From positions 31,781-95,780 of the forward strand of contig JABCZN010000019.1 of the NCBI GenBank assembly GCA_013289665.1: 64,000 bases of DNA, given 5' to 3'. Made by a program: the position numbers and the translations under genes. This document shows positions 1 through 8,026 of the stretch, piece by piece. The notes under the pieces were generated by a model. That model was not told the DNA's origin and ran no database searches. It saw only the letters and a program-made list of their open reading frames with translations. The DNA is from Acidobacteriota bacterium. GTDB taxonomy: Bacteria > Acidobacteriota > Terriglobia > Acidiferrales > UBA7541. Position 1 is the first letter of the stretch; each line of letters begins with the position of its first letter.

Positions 1-1174
1 GGACGCCAAATTCGTTGGGGAGGTAGATGCCGGGCTCGTTCGAGAAGGTCATGCCGGGATCGAGGACGGTTTTGCTCCCGTGGACGAGATAAGGATGTTC
101 GTGGATGTCGAGGCCGATGCCATGGCCGAGGCGGTGCGCGAAGAATTTGTACCCGGGGCCGTAGCCGGCTGAAGTGACGACAGCGCGAGCGGCGTCATCC
201 ACGGAGCCGGAAAATTTTCCTGCGCGGGCGGCATCAAGGGCCGCGTCCTGGGCTTTGCGGACAGTTTCAAACGCGCGCTGGATTCCTTCGCTGGGCTTGC
301 CGAAAATCCCGGTGCGCGTGACGTCGGAGCAGTAGCCTTCGACCGTGCAGCCATCATCAATCAACACAACGTCGCCTTCTTTCAGCTTGCGCGGCTGTTT
401 GCTGCCGTGCGGCAGGGCCGCCGATGAGCCGAACAGCACCAGTGCGTCTCCGCGCAGGCGCATCTTCGCGTAGCCGGCCGAGACCAGGTCGCTGACCTCT
501 TCCTGCGTCATTCCTTCTTTCAATTTTGCAAAAACCGCGCGGTAGACGTCGCAGGTGGCTTCCGAGGCGAGGCGCATAAGGTCGAGTTCGTGCGCGGATT
601 TTACGGCCCGGCAGGCGATCGTGACGGGATCGGCGGAGACGAGATCGTAGGCGGGCGCGGCGGTGCGGAAATGATCGAAGAAGGTGAAGGGGAGGCGCTC
701 TTCGATGCCGATGCGGCCGGTGCGCAGGCCGCGGTCGGCGAGCGAGGTGGCGATTAGCCGGGAGGGGCTTTCGTCTTCCTGCCAGGCGCGGACTTCGGCG
801 GAGTAAAGGAGGGATTCGCGCATGCGGGATTCTTCAAAGGCGGGAGTGATGAGGATTGGCTCTCCGGTCGGCGGAATGATGAGGGCGAGGAGGCGTTCGC
901 TTGGCCACCATCGGATGCCGGTGAAATAGTAGAGGGAAGTGCCGGGGCCGATGAGGAGAGCGTCAAAGGCGGGACTGGATTGGGCCATCAGAGATTGCGC
1001 GCGCAGGAGGCGGGAGTGGAATTCGTCGGCGGTGATCGGGTGGACGCGGTCGCCGAGCGGCTTGAGGGTGGAGAAGGCGGGAGGATTTTGCGTCTGCGGA
1101 AGCGGAGAAGCGAAAGCGACGGCGGACGCTGCGGCGGTGGAATGGAGGAACTTGCGGCGAGAGATGGCTGTCAT
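1..1174 (-). CDS. M24 family metallopeptidase (Xaa-Pro aminopeptidase/dipeptidase-like), 3' end cut by window
   Basis: Seen: an open frame from an ATG at 1174 running off the left edge without a stop, about 390 codons. The N-terminus has a twin-arginine signal (SRRKFLHS followed by an Ala-rich stretch), so export by Tat is likely. An N-terminal creatinase-like domain (with LYYFTGIRWWP) is followed by the pita-bread catalytic domain: LIDDGCTVEGYCSDVTRTG supplies the two metal-binding aspartates, HRLGHGIGLDIHE the catalytic histidines, and PGMTFSNEPGIYLP the first metal-binding glutamate. The last glutamate lies beyond the window. Known: this family removes residues next to proline using two metal ions. 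Inferred: a periplasmic or secreted proline peptidase. It is transcribed in the same direction as the BON gene upstream but separated from it by a terminator. Confidence 0.9.
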   Translation of the reverse strand, partial: MTAISRRKFLHSTAAASAVAFASPLPQTQNPPAFSTLKPLGDRVHPITADEFHSRLLRAQSLMAQSSPAFDALLIGPGTSLYYFTGIRWWPSERLLALIIPPTGEPILITPAFEESRMRESLLYSAEVRAWQEDESPSRLIATSLADRGLRTGRIGIEERLPFTFFDHFRTAAPAYDLVSADPVTIACRAVKSAHELDLMRLASEATCDVYRAVFAKLKEGMTQEEVSDLVSAGYAKMRLRGDALVLFGSSAALPHGSKQPRKLKEGDVVLIDDGCTVEGYCSDVTRTGIFGKPSEGIQRAFETVRKAQDAALDAARAGKFSGSVDDAARAVVTSAGYGPGYKFFAHRLGHGIGLDIHEHPYLVHGSKTVLDPGMTFSNEPGIYLPNEFGV

Positions 1175-1302
1175 GGAGTAAAAGGATGAGAGAAGAGAAA
1201 GAAGAAGTAAAGGGGTAAGGATGTAGGCGCACAACCCAACCGCCCAAACTTCAGTTAGAGCACACTGCCTCTCCTACGAGCGGGAGCTTCGCTCCCGCAC
1301 TC

Positions 1303-1334
1303 AAAAAAAAGCCCCGAGGCTTGGGCCTCGGGGC
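1303..1334 (-). terminator. Rho-independent terminator downstream of the BON lipoprotein gene
   Basis: A perfect 10-bp GC stem (GCCCCGAGGC at 1311-1320 pairing with GCCTCGGGGC at 1325-1334) is followed, read on the minus strand, by eight T residues (plus-strand A run 1303-1310). It lies 33 bases past the stop codon at 1367. A second GC hairpin at 1280-1298 (GCGGGAGC/GCTCCCGC) follows without its own T run. Confidence 0.9.
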
Positions 1335-1366
1335 TTGAGAAGTCGCCTGGCGATCGAAAGCAGGAA

Positions 1367-2512
1367 TTATTGTTGGGGTGGTTGGTCGGTGCTGCCTGGT
1401 TGGGATTGTTGAGGCGCGTCCGCGGGTGGATCGGATTGCTGCGGCGCGGGAGCGGACTGGCTTGGGTAGGAAGATTTTCTGGGGAAGTAGGTGACGTTGA
1501 CAGGATCGTGCAGTGTGAAATCGAGGCGAGTTTCGGACGCGATTTTCACCTTTTGGCCGTGAGTGAGGGCCTGAACAGCGGTGCCGGTGCCCGCGCCCGC
1601 GCCTGCACCGATGGCGGCGCCTTTGCCGCCTCCGGCGAGGCCGCCGATGATGGCGCCAAGCACGGCGCCTCCACCGATGACTTCGGCGGAACGCTTGCCG
1701 CGGGAGCCGCCCTTTTCCTGCACATCGCTGCTGGCGATCTGATAGCTCCTGCCCTGATAGGTGAAGCTGTCGAGCGAAACGGTGAGTTCGCTGCGACCTT
1801 TGAATTTTCCGGCGGAGCTGGCGTCAATGAGCTTGAGATTTACGTTGAGACCTTTGGGGATGACGACGCGATCGCCGACGACAACGGGCGCGTCCAGAGA
1901 AGCGCGAAAGGACTGGCCGGTGCGATTGACGCTGGAGTCGATGGAATCGATGGTGCGCACGGTGACGATGGTGCCTTCCGGAATCGTGACGGTGATGGGC
2001 TGCGGCGGAGGTGGTGGAGGAGGCGGCGCGGGGGCGGACGGTTTTTCTGGCGCTGGATCATGAAGAGGCCCCGGACTGGGCGCCGAATCCTGAGCGGGCG
2101 CGGGGGCTGGAGCCGGTGCCGGAGCGGGCGCGGGTGCAGCAGGCTTGCCGGGAGTTCGTGCGGGCTTCGCGGGCCGCGCTGGCCTCAGAGGGCGCGCCGG
2201 AGGAGCGAGGTTTTCCGCCGTGGTCGCCGCCGGCGGAGCCATCGTGGTTTGATCAACGACGGTTTTCACGCCGGGCGTAGTGGCGGCGATGTGTTGCGCA
2301 GCAAAGCGGGCCGCGTCATCGGGCACCTGGCCGGACAGAGTGACGATGCCGTCCTTGGCCGTGACGTCAACGGAGGCGGATTTCAGAAGCGGCTCGGAGT
2401 ACAGCTTGGCTTTGATGCTGGTAGCGACGGCGTCGTCGCTGGGCTTGTTGCAAGCGAAAGCAAAGAGCAGTGAAAGAGAAAAAGTGAAGAGAGCTAACTT
2501 TCGGCGAAGCAT
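1367..2512 (-). CDS. BON-domain lipoprotein with C-terminal beta module and glycine zipper
   Basis: A 381-residue exported protein. ATG at 2512 is chosen because GGAGG lies five bases upstream; the frame stays open further upstream but without a ribosome site. The signal peptide ends at a lipobox-like AFAC, suggesting a lipid anchor. Residues about 25-90 form a BON domain (alternating hydrophobic and charged residues around DGIVTLSGQVPDDAAR), then comes a long Pro/Ala linker, then a beta-rich module starting IPEGTIVTVRTIDSI with IPKGLNVNLKLIDASS, and a glycine zipper (GGGAVLGAIIGGLAGGGKGA). The tail is Pro/Gln-rich. Known: BON domains bind membranes or sit in envelope-stress proteins. Inferred: an envelope lipoprotein; exact role unknown. 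The beta module resembles the C-terminal half of the exported SH3 protein at 19219. Confidence 0.75.
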   Translation of the reverse strand: MLRRKLALFTFSLSLLFAFACNKPSDDAVATSIKAKLYSEPLLKSASVDVTAKDGIVTLSGQVPDDAARFAAQHIAATTPGVKTVVDQTTMAPPAATTAENLAPPARPLRPARPAKPARTPGKPAAPAPAPAPAPAPAPAQDSAPSPGPLHDPAPEKPSAPAPPPPPPPPQPITVTIPEGTIVTVRTIDSIDSSVNRTGQSFRASLDAPVVVGDRVVIPKGLNVNLKLIDASSAGKFKGRSELTVSLDSFTYQGRSYQIASSDVQEKGGSRGKRSAEVIGGGAVLGAIIGGLAGGGKGAAIGAGAGAGTGTAVQALTHGQKVKIASETRLDFTLHDPVNVTYFPRKSSYPSQSAPAPQQSDPPADAPQQSQPGSTDQPPQQ

Positions 2513-3423
2513 AGTGCCTCCGTTATTTTTGAGACGCAAGACCGGGGACAATTGGTTGCGCGCTTCTACCGGGACTCTGGCAAATGTGCCTGTGGGACCT
2601 TTGATGCGCCCGGCGTCCAATTGTTCCAGCAAATCTAACGCGGAGTGAAGAAGGAACGCAAACCGAGGAAGCGCGTTAACGGGATCACGCAATTTGGGTA
2701 GTTGAAAGGCGGTGATGCCATCCGGACGCTCTACGATTCATGCTCCGCCTACTGCCAACGCTCTTTCTCGGGAAGCACCGGGCGTCACATGCTCGGTGTC
2801 GAACGCCTGAAAATGAGCAGAGCGCCTTGCCTAAGCCGAGTCTTTCTGGTGACTGGGATCAAGGGCTTAGATCGACCGAAAGCCTAGCGTTCCGAGTCCA
2901 GGAAGGCGAAGCTCATGGGGAACCTCACTCTCCCGCCCCTCTCCGGAGGGTCGGGCTGCTCACAGAAATCGATTTCAAAAGGTACCGGGGCAAAGATCCG
3001 ACCGCCCGAAAAATACCGCCGGGGGCGGCGAGTCGACTGGAGAGAAATGGTGGAGCTGAGCCATGGCAGACGGATGGATTTTCGGCAGAAGATCTCCGCA
3101 ATTTCGGAGGGGATACGGATAAACATAGAGAAACTACTCGACAGGCCACAAGGTCAGCTGGAAGCGATTTGCAATACATTGAAAAAAAGGTAGTTATCTT
3201 GGAAACAGGAATTGAAAAGAAATCGCGAATGGAAAATTGATTGCACTTCCTCCCGCCAGCACATTGTGTCGCCGGTGATTTCTCAGCGGGTGGGAAATGA
3301 CTCCAAGCGGCAGGAAATTCTTCTAAAACTCAGTTGAGCAGCTCGAAACCGAACTGAAGATGGATCCGCCCATATTCAGCAGTCGGGCCACGAGAAGGAT
3401 CCTAGTTGTTTCAAGGAGGAAGC
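2513..3423. other. Long intergenic region upstream of the TonB-dependent receptor
   Basis: About 910 bases between the divergent BON gene and the receptor gene. Several open frames cross it (longest 166 codons at 2740-3240, plus strand) but none has a convincing start, recognisable domain or ribosome site, and the composition is mixed. It probably holds promoters for both flanking genes; I cannot assign a specific promoter or riboswitch. The receptor's ribosome site AAGGAGGA is at 3413-3420. Confidence 0.5.
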
Positions 3424-6400
3424 ATGGACTTCCGCAGGATGACAAGGGTGTATTGGGTGATTTGGGCGGCAATGGCGCTGCTAGCCGTGCTTGGTTGGCC
3501 TCTAACGTCTCACGCTCAAAATGCTACCATCAGTGGGAGCGTAACGGATCCCAGCCACTCTCCCGTTACCTCCGTTGCCGTAACCGCCCGCAATACGGAA
3601 ACCAATTCTGTGCATTCTGACGTCACCAATGAAGACGGCATCTACCGGCTCGTCGAACTTCCCGCAGGTACGTATGTCCTCACGTTTGAAAAGTCGGGTT
3701 TCAAGGTGGCCAAGTTTGCCGGAGTCGCGCTGACTGTCGGCCAAATCTTGACCGTGGATGCGAGTCTGGAGATCGGTTCCGTCTCGGCGACCGTGGAGGT
3801 CGAAGCTTCCATTGTGCCTCCGATCGAACTTGAGAATGCTCAGATCAGCAACTTGGTAGACGCAAAGAGAATCACCGAGCTACCGCTCCTCGTGCGCGAC
3901 CCTTACTCTCTGGTCCTCCTGAGCCCCGGCGTGGTCCAGAGCAACAGCAGTCTCGGTGGTTTCTCCGTGAACGGGCAAAGCGAGCGCAGCAACAATTTCC
4001 TGCTCGATGGAGTGGATAACAACGACACCGAGGTTCCGGGCATCCCGAGCGGCTTGAATGCCCTGAACCCTGACTCGACGCAAGAATTCCGTGTCATCAC
4101 CAACAATTTCCTGCCGGAGTATGGCCGCAGTTACGGAGCGGTAGTCGAAGCCATTACCAAGAGTGGTACCAACCAGATTCACGGCACCGCTTACGAATTT
4201 GGCCGCTATAACGCCCTGGGCGCTCGCGACTTTTTCAATCCCGCGACGGGACCCAACGGCGGCCCACAAAATCCTTACATCCGCAATGACTTTGGGGCAT
4301 CAGCCGGCGGTCCCATCAGGAAGGACAAAACTTTCTGGTTCGGGAATTATGAAGGTCAGCGGTATGTGACCAGCGTTACCAACTTCAGCACTGTGCCTAC
4401 AGCCGCTTTTAAAACGGGAAAATTCACCATTACTCAAGACCAGAACGGAAACCCGATCACTCCCGTCAATGTGGATGTCAGTCAGCCGAATTCATCAAAC
4501 AACGCTCAGGGGCTGCCGCTCGACCCCAATATTCAGAAGATTCTGGCCTTATATCCGAATCCCAACGGGCCGCCCGTAAACGATATCAGCGGAACTCTGT
4601 TTTTTCCGAGCGCGTCCCGCCAGCGCGTGGACGACTTCACGATCAAAGTGGACCATAACATCAACGCAAAGAACCTGTTGTTCGTTCGCTACTCTTTCAA
4701 CCGCTTTACCGACCCCAACCCCTTCCACGACGATTTCCTGCCCGGCGGTTTGGGAGCCGTCAACACCTACCAGAGAACACAAGGCGCGGCCATCGGCCTG
4801 ACCACGACCTTCCGAAGCAATCTCGTGAATGAATTCCGATTTGGAGCCAACCGGACCAATCTCCAGTTCAACTGCACCGGAACCAGTGTTTTCGACAGCT
4901 TTGGCAACCTGGATTCGGTCGGCCGTGGGCCCGACTATCTCCTTCCCGGCATCTCTGGATTCGGCTGCCTCAACTTGGGAGATTCCGACGGACAAGCCCG
5001 ATTCACCGGCACCTACCAGACCATTGATGGCATCAGCTGGACGCGCGGCAAGCACGCTTTCAAGTTCGGAGGAGAATTCCGAGCCGTTTACTCCAACTCC
5101 TTCGACGATTTCAACACCCGTCAATCGCTGGACTTTTCGGCGTTCTCAAACTTCGGTGTCCCGGCAATTTCTACTGGCAATGCGGCCGTCGACTCCAACA
5201 CCGCGATCCAGAATCAGACTCTAGGTCTGCTGGGCTTCGTCGATTCGCAGTCGGAATCCCAGTTCTTCAATTTTAAAGGCATACGGTCGGCCCAGGATAT
5301 CCGTGGTTTCCGCCAGCGCGAATGGGGCGCTTATGCCCAGGACACCTGGAAACTCCTGTCGAATGTGACCCTGTCCCTTGGTCTGCGTTGGGAGTATTTC
5401 GGCGTGCCATTTGAAGTCAACAACAACCTGTCCAACCTCTTCGCTGACCCGAGCGGACCGGCGCCGTTTACCTTTACCCGCGTCGGACCCGGCACGGGCA
5501 AGACTCTCTACGCCAATCAGTTCGACAACTTCGAGCCTCGCCTCGGCATTGCATGGGATCCCTTCAAGGACGGCAAGACGTCCGTGCGTGCGGGCTACGG
5601 TATCTTTCACGACCGCGTCTTTGGCAACCTCGTCGGAAACGCCAAGGGGAACCCGCCGTTCCAACAGTCATTCTCACAAAGCCCGTTCGCTCAGACTACG
5701 GCTCTGACGACACCGACGACCGTGCCAACTTCTCCGGTGGTGACCGACATCGACCCCAACACGTTTGTGGGCGGCCAGATTTTCCCCACTCTTTTCGATC
5801 CGAATTTTAAGACTCCCTACAGCCAGAACTGGAATGTCGGCATACAGCGCCAGTTGACCAGTTCGACGACCCTGGAAGTCAACTACGTCGGCGTCAAAGG
5901 TACCCGTCTTTTCCGCGTGGTGGACGGCAATCCGCCCCAGCCGGCTCTTCTCGCCAAACTGCTCGCCTTTTGTGTCCCGGGTAATGCCTTCGGATGTTCA
6001 ACCAGCACTCTCACCTTCGCCAATCTTTGGCTCGGTGCGGAATTTGGCGCGCTACCCTTCGATGCCGTCAACAATAACGCCTTCGAGTCGCCCTTCTCCA
6101 CTCCGGGAGCCTCACTGAACAAGTCCATTGGCAACTCCACATATAACGGACTGCAGGTGAACCTTCAGAGGCGCATCAGCAAGGGTTTCCAGATCCAAGG
6201 TGCTTACACCTTCTCTCATTCCATTGACGACGTGAACGATCCCCTGGTTGCTGCTGCCGGGAACCGAAGCTTCCCTCGCAACTCCTTCGATCTTCGGGCG
6301 GAGCGCGGAAATTCCGATTTCGACATCCGCCATCGCGGGGTGGTCAATTTCATCTACGAACCGAATCTCGGCAAGGGCCGCGGTCATCTGAGTCAGGGTT

Positions 6401-6879
6401 TTGTTGGCCGCGTTCTGGAAGGCTGGTCGATCACCGGCGTGGTAAGCGCAGAAACGGGCCTTCCCTTCGACATCTTTGGCAATCGCGACAGCAACCACAC
6501 CGGACTGTCTGCCAGGGCCACCATCATCGGCAATCCCTCTCAACCCGCGGGCGCGGACAAGACATTTACCGGGCCGGTTCTCAGCGCATTTGAGCTGACA
6601 CCTTACGATCAGCAGCCAAACCTCGGGAAGAATGCCTTCTACGGTCCGAACCAAGTCAATGTGGACTCGTCCCTGCTAAAAGACACATCCATCACCGAAC
6701 GCCTCAAATTGCAATTGCGATTCGAGTTCTATAATCTCTTTAACCACACGCAATTCGGACAGCCCGGCAACGCCATCGCGGCTCCCGGCACTTTTGGCCT
6801 GTCTACTTCGACCGTGACCAGGCCCGACGGCACCACCAGCGCCCGGCAAATTCAGGTCGCGGCCAAATTGATCTTTTAG
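3424..6879 (+). CDS. Oar-like TonB-dependent outer-membrane receptor with carboxypeptidase-regulatory domain
   Basis: 1151 residues. ATG at 3424 is set by a strong AAGGAGGA four bases upstream. The signal peptide (hydrophobic AAMALLAVLGWPL, cleavage near SHAQ) is followed by a carboxypeptidase D regulatory-like fold at about 33-115 (ISGSVTDPSHSPV, YRLVELPAGTYVLTFEKSGF), a plug domain at about 125-250 (NGQSERSNNFLLDGVDNND, YGRSYGAVVEAITKSGTN), and a long 22-strand-type barrel ending in a C-terminal phenylalanine (KLIF). Known: this Oar-like architecture is greatly expanded in Acidobacteriota, and TonB receptors import large substrates such as glycans or iron complexes. No TonB box could be placed with confidence and no substrate-specific neighbours are present, so the ligand is unknown. 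Transcription ends at a terminator at 6899. Confidence 0.93.
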   Translation: MDFRRMTRVYWVIWAAMALLAVLGWPLTSHAQNATISGSVTDPSHSPVTSVAVTARNTETNSVHSDVTNEDGIYRLVELPAGTYVLTFEKSGFKVAKFAGVALTVGQILTVDASLEIGSVSATVEVEASIVPPIELENAQISNLVDAKRITELPLLVRDPYSLVLLSPGVVQSNSSLGGFSVNGQSERSNNFLLDGVDNNDTEVPGIPSGLNALNPDSTQEFRVITNNFLPEYGRSYGAVVEAITKSGTNQIHGTAYEFGRYNALGARDFFNPATGPNGGPQNPYIRNDFGASAGGPIRKDKTFWFGNYEGQRYVTSVTNFSTVPTAAFKTGKFTITQDQNGNPITPVNVDVSQPNSSNNAQGLPLDPNIQKILALYPNPNGPPVNDISGTLFFPSASRQRVDDFTIKVDHNINAKNLLFVRYSFNRFTDPNPFHDDFLPGGLGAVNTYQRTQGAAIGLTTTFRSNLVNEFRFGANRTNLQFNCTGTSVFDSFGNLDSVGRGPDYLLPGISGFGCLNLGDSDGQARFTGTYQTIDGISWTRGKHAFKFGGEFRAVYSNSFDDFNTRQSLDFSAFSNFGVPAISTGNAAVDSNTAIQNQTLGLLGFVDSQSESQFFNFKGIRSAQDIRGFRQREWGAYAQDTWKLLSNVTLSLGLRWEYFGVPFEVNNNLSNLFADPSGPAPFTFTRVGPGTGKTLYANQFDNFEPRLGIAWDPFKDGKTSVRAGYGIFHDRVFGNLVGNAKGNPPFQQSFSQSPFAQTTALTTPTTVPTSPVVTDIDPNTFVGGQIFPTLFDPNFKTPYSQNWNVGIQRQLTSSTTLEVNYVGVKGTRLFRVVDGNPPQPALLAKLLAFCVPGNAFGCSTSTLTFANLWLGAEFGALPFDAVNNNAFESPFSTPGASLNKSIGNSTYNGLQVNLQRRISKGFQIQGAYTFSHSIDDVNDPLVAAAGNRSFPRNSFDLRAERGNSDFDIRHRGVVNFIYEPNLGKGRGHLSQGFVGRVLEGWSITGVVSAETGLPFDIFGNRDSNHTGLSARATIIGNPSQPAGADKTFTGPVLSAFELTPYDQQPNLGKNAFYGPNQVNVDSSLLKDTSITERLKLQLRFEFYNLFNHTQFGQPGNAIAAPGTFGLSTSTVTRPDGTTSARQIQVAAKLIF

Positions 6880-6898
6880 GCAGCTCCCAATTCACACA

Positions 6899-6932
6899 AG
6901 GCCCTGGAGTTGATCTCCCGGGCCTTTTTTTC
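6899..6932 (+). terminator. Rho-independent terminator of the TonB receptor gene
   Basis: An 11-bp stem with one mismatch (AGGCCCTGGAG at 6899-6909, CTCCCGGGCCT at 6915-6925) with a 5-base loop is followed by a T run and TCTTT. It begins 20 bases after the receptor stop codon. Confidence 0.9.
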
Positions 6933-7092
6933 TTTCCCGAACGCTACTGGAAACTGGCAGCCAACTCTCGCCAGTGGTTGGCGTTCGATTCGTGCTGTCT
7001 GGAAATTCGCTACCACGGACAGCTTTACGTTTTCACTTCCGCCGTCACGGTTGAAAAAGCGCTCACAAGGGGAACGCAGCGCGGCGCCGGGA

Positions 7093-7776
7093 TTATTCCG
7101 AGCGGATGGCGAGGATTTGCTTGCCCTGGATTTTGATTTCCACGCCGAACGGGGGGCGAATGTCGCTGCCCTGGACAATGCCGCCGCGCATCCAGATGTC
7201 GCCGGGAAGATTGGAAGTCTTCAGAGGATCGTATAGAGTGCGGCTGCAGGGGTTGCCGACGAGGGGATGATTCGCGCGGGGGAAGCCGTAGTCGTCGTGC
7301 AACCTGCGCAGGTCGGCGACGTATTCGAGCTGGCAGGAGCCGTACGGAGCTTTGCGGGAGAACGCCCAGTAACCCGTGGGAAGGGTTGCGGAGCCGGAGG
7401 GCAGCCGCACAATGGTCGCGGGAATATTTTCACCGGTCAGGCGATCACGCAGGAAGAAATCGGCGGAGGCCCAGGGCTTGGAAAGCTCGGAGACATTGGC
7501 CACGATCGGGTCATTTTCGGTGGCATGGGGCAGCAGGGTGGCGGGATCCGGGGGCGGGGGAGGAATTTCAAGTTGGGGAGCCTGCTCGGCGCGAGCCGGT
7601 TCGACGGGTTTCGATCGAGATAGCCAACGGACAGCAAACAGGAGGATGATGCCAATAACCACGAGGCCGATCACCAGCGGCAGCATGGGATTCGGAGCTG
7701 GGCGGCGGGGACCGCCGACGCCCGGAATCTGGGGCATCTCTGCTTTCAAATGAGCCGGGGTTTGGTAATCTGCCAT
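7093..7776 (-). CDS. Hypothetical single-pass membrane protein
   Basis: 227 residues, not recognised. ATG at 7776. A Pro-rich cytoplasmic N-terminus (about 30 residues, with GVGGPRRPAPNP) precedes one transmembrane helix at about 32-50 (PLVIGLVVIGIILLFAVRW). A Pro-rich linker (IPPPPPDP) leads to a C-terminal domain of about 150 residues with two cysteines (YGSCQLEY, NPCSRTLYD) that could form a disulfide. The end is beta-rich (FGVEIKIQGKQILAIRSE). It converges with the TonB receptor gene and diverges from the PilZ-like gene at 8027 across a 250-bp spacer. Inferred: membrane-anchored, with its C-terminal domain outside the cytoplasm. The frame is coding in appearance, with sensible composition, a clear helix and defined ends. 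Confidence 0.7.
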   Translation of the reverse strand: MADYQTPAHLKAEMPQIPGVGGPRRPAPNPMLPLVIGLVVIGIILLFAVRWLSRSKPVEPARAEQAPQLEIPPPPPDPATLLPHATENDPIVANVSELSKPWASADFFLRDRLTGENIPATIVRLPSGSATLPTGYWAFSRKAPYGSCQLEYVADLRRLHDDYGFPRANHPLVGNPCSRTLYDPLKTSNLPGDIWMRGGIVQGSDIRPPFGVEIKIQGKQILAIRSE

Positions 7777-8026
7777 TTTCTTAGTGGGCCTTCAAGAGCC
7801 CAAGTAGCCCAGGAAGGGAGCCGGGATGGGCACAAGCCGAACAGGCCAAGACAGATTGTACTGATGAGGCGGGCAGAAGAGCAACCCAAGAGGGCAACAG
7901 CAGAGGAATGTACCGGAAATGATACTTATATTAGTCAGATGGCGACACGAGACACGGGAAAGCTTGTTTCCTGTCCGGAGGCAGCCTAGTGTAGGAGTAA
8001 GGTTCCACTGAGGGAAATTCGCAAGA

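Noticed and set aside
1370..2473. 367-codon plus-strand frame across the BON gene
   Set aside because: The minus-strand gene has a ribosome site, signal peptide, domain and terminator; the plus frame is a Gly/Arg-rich shadow.
2740..3240. 166-codon frame upstream of the TonB receptor
   Set aside because: No ribosome site, signal or domain; composition unlike neighbouring proteins; overlapping frames on both strands are equally open.
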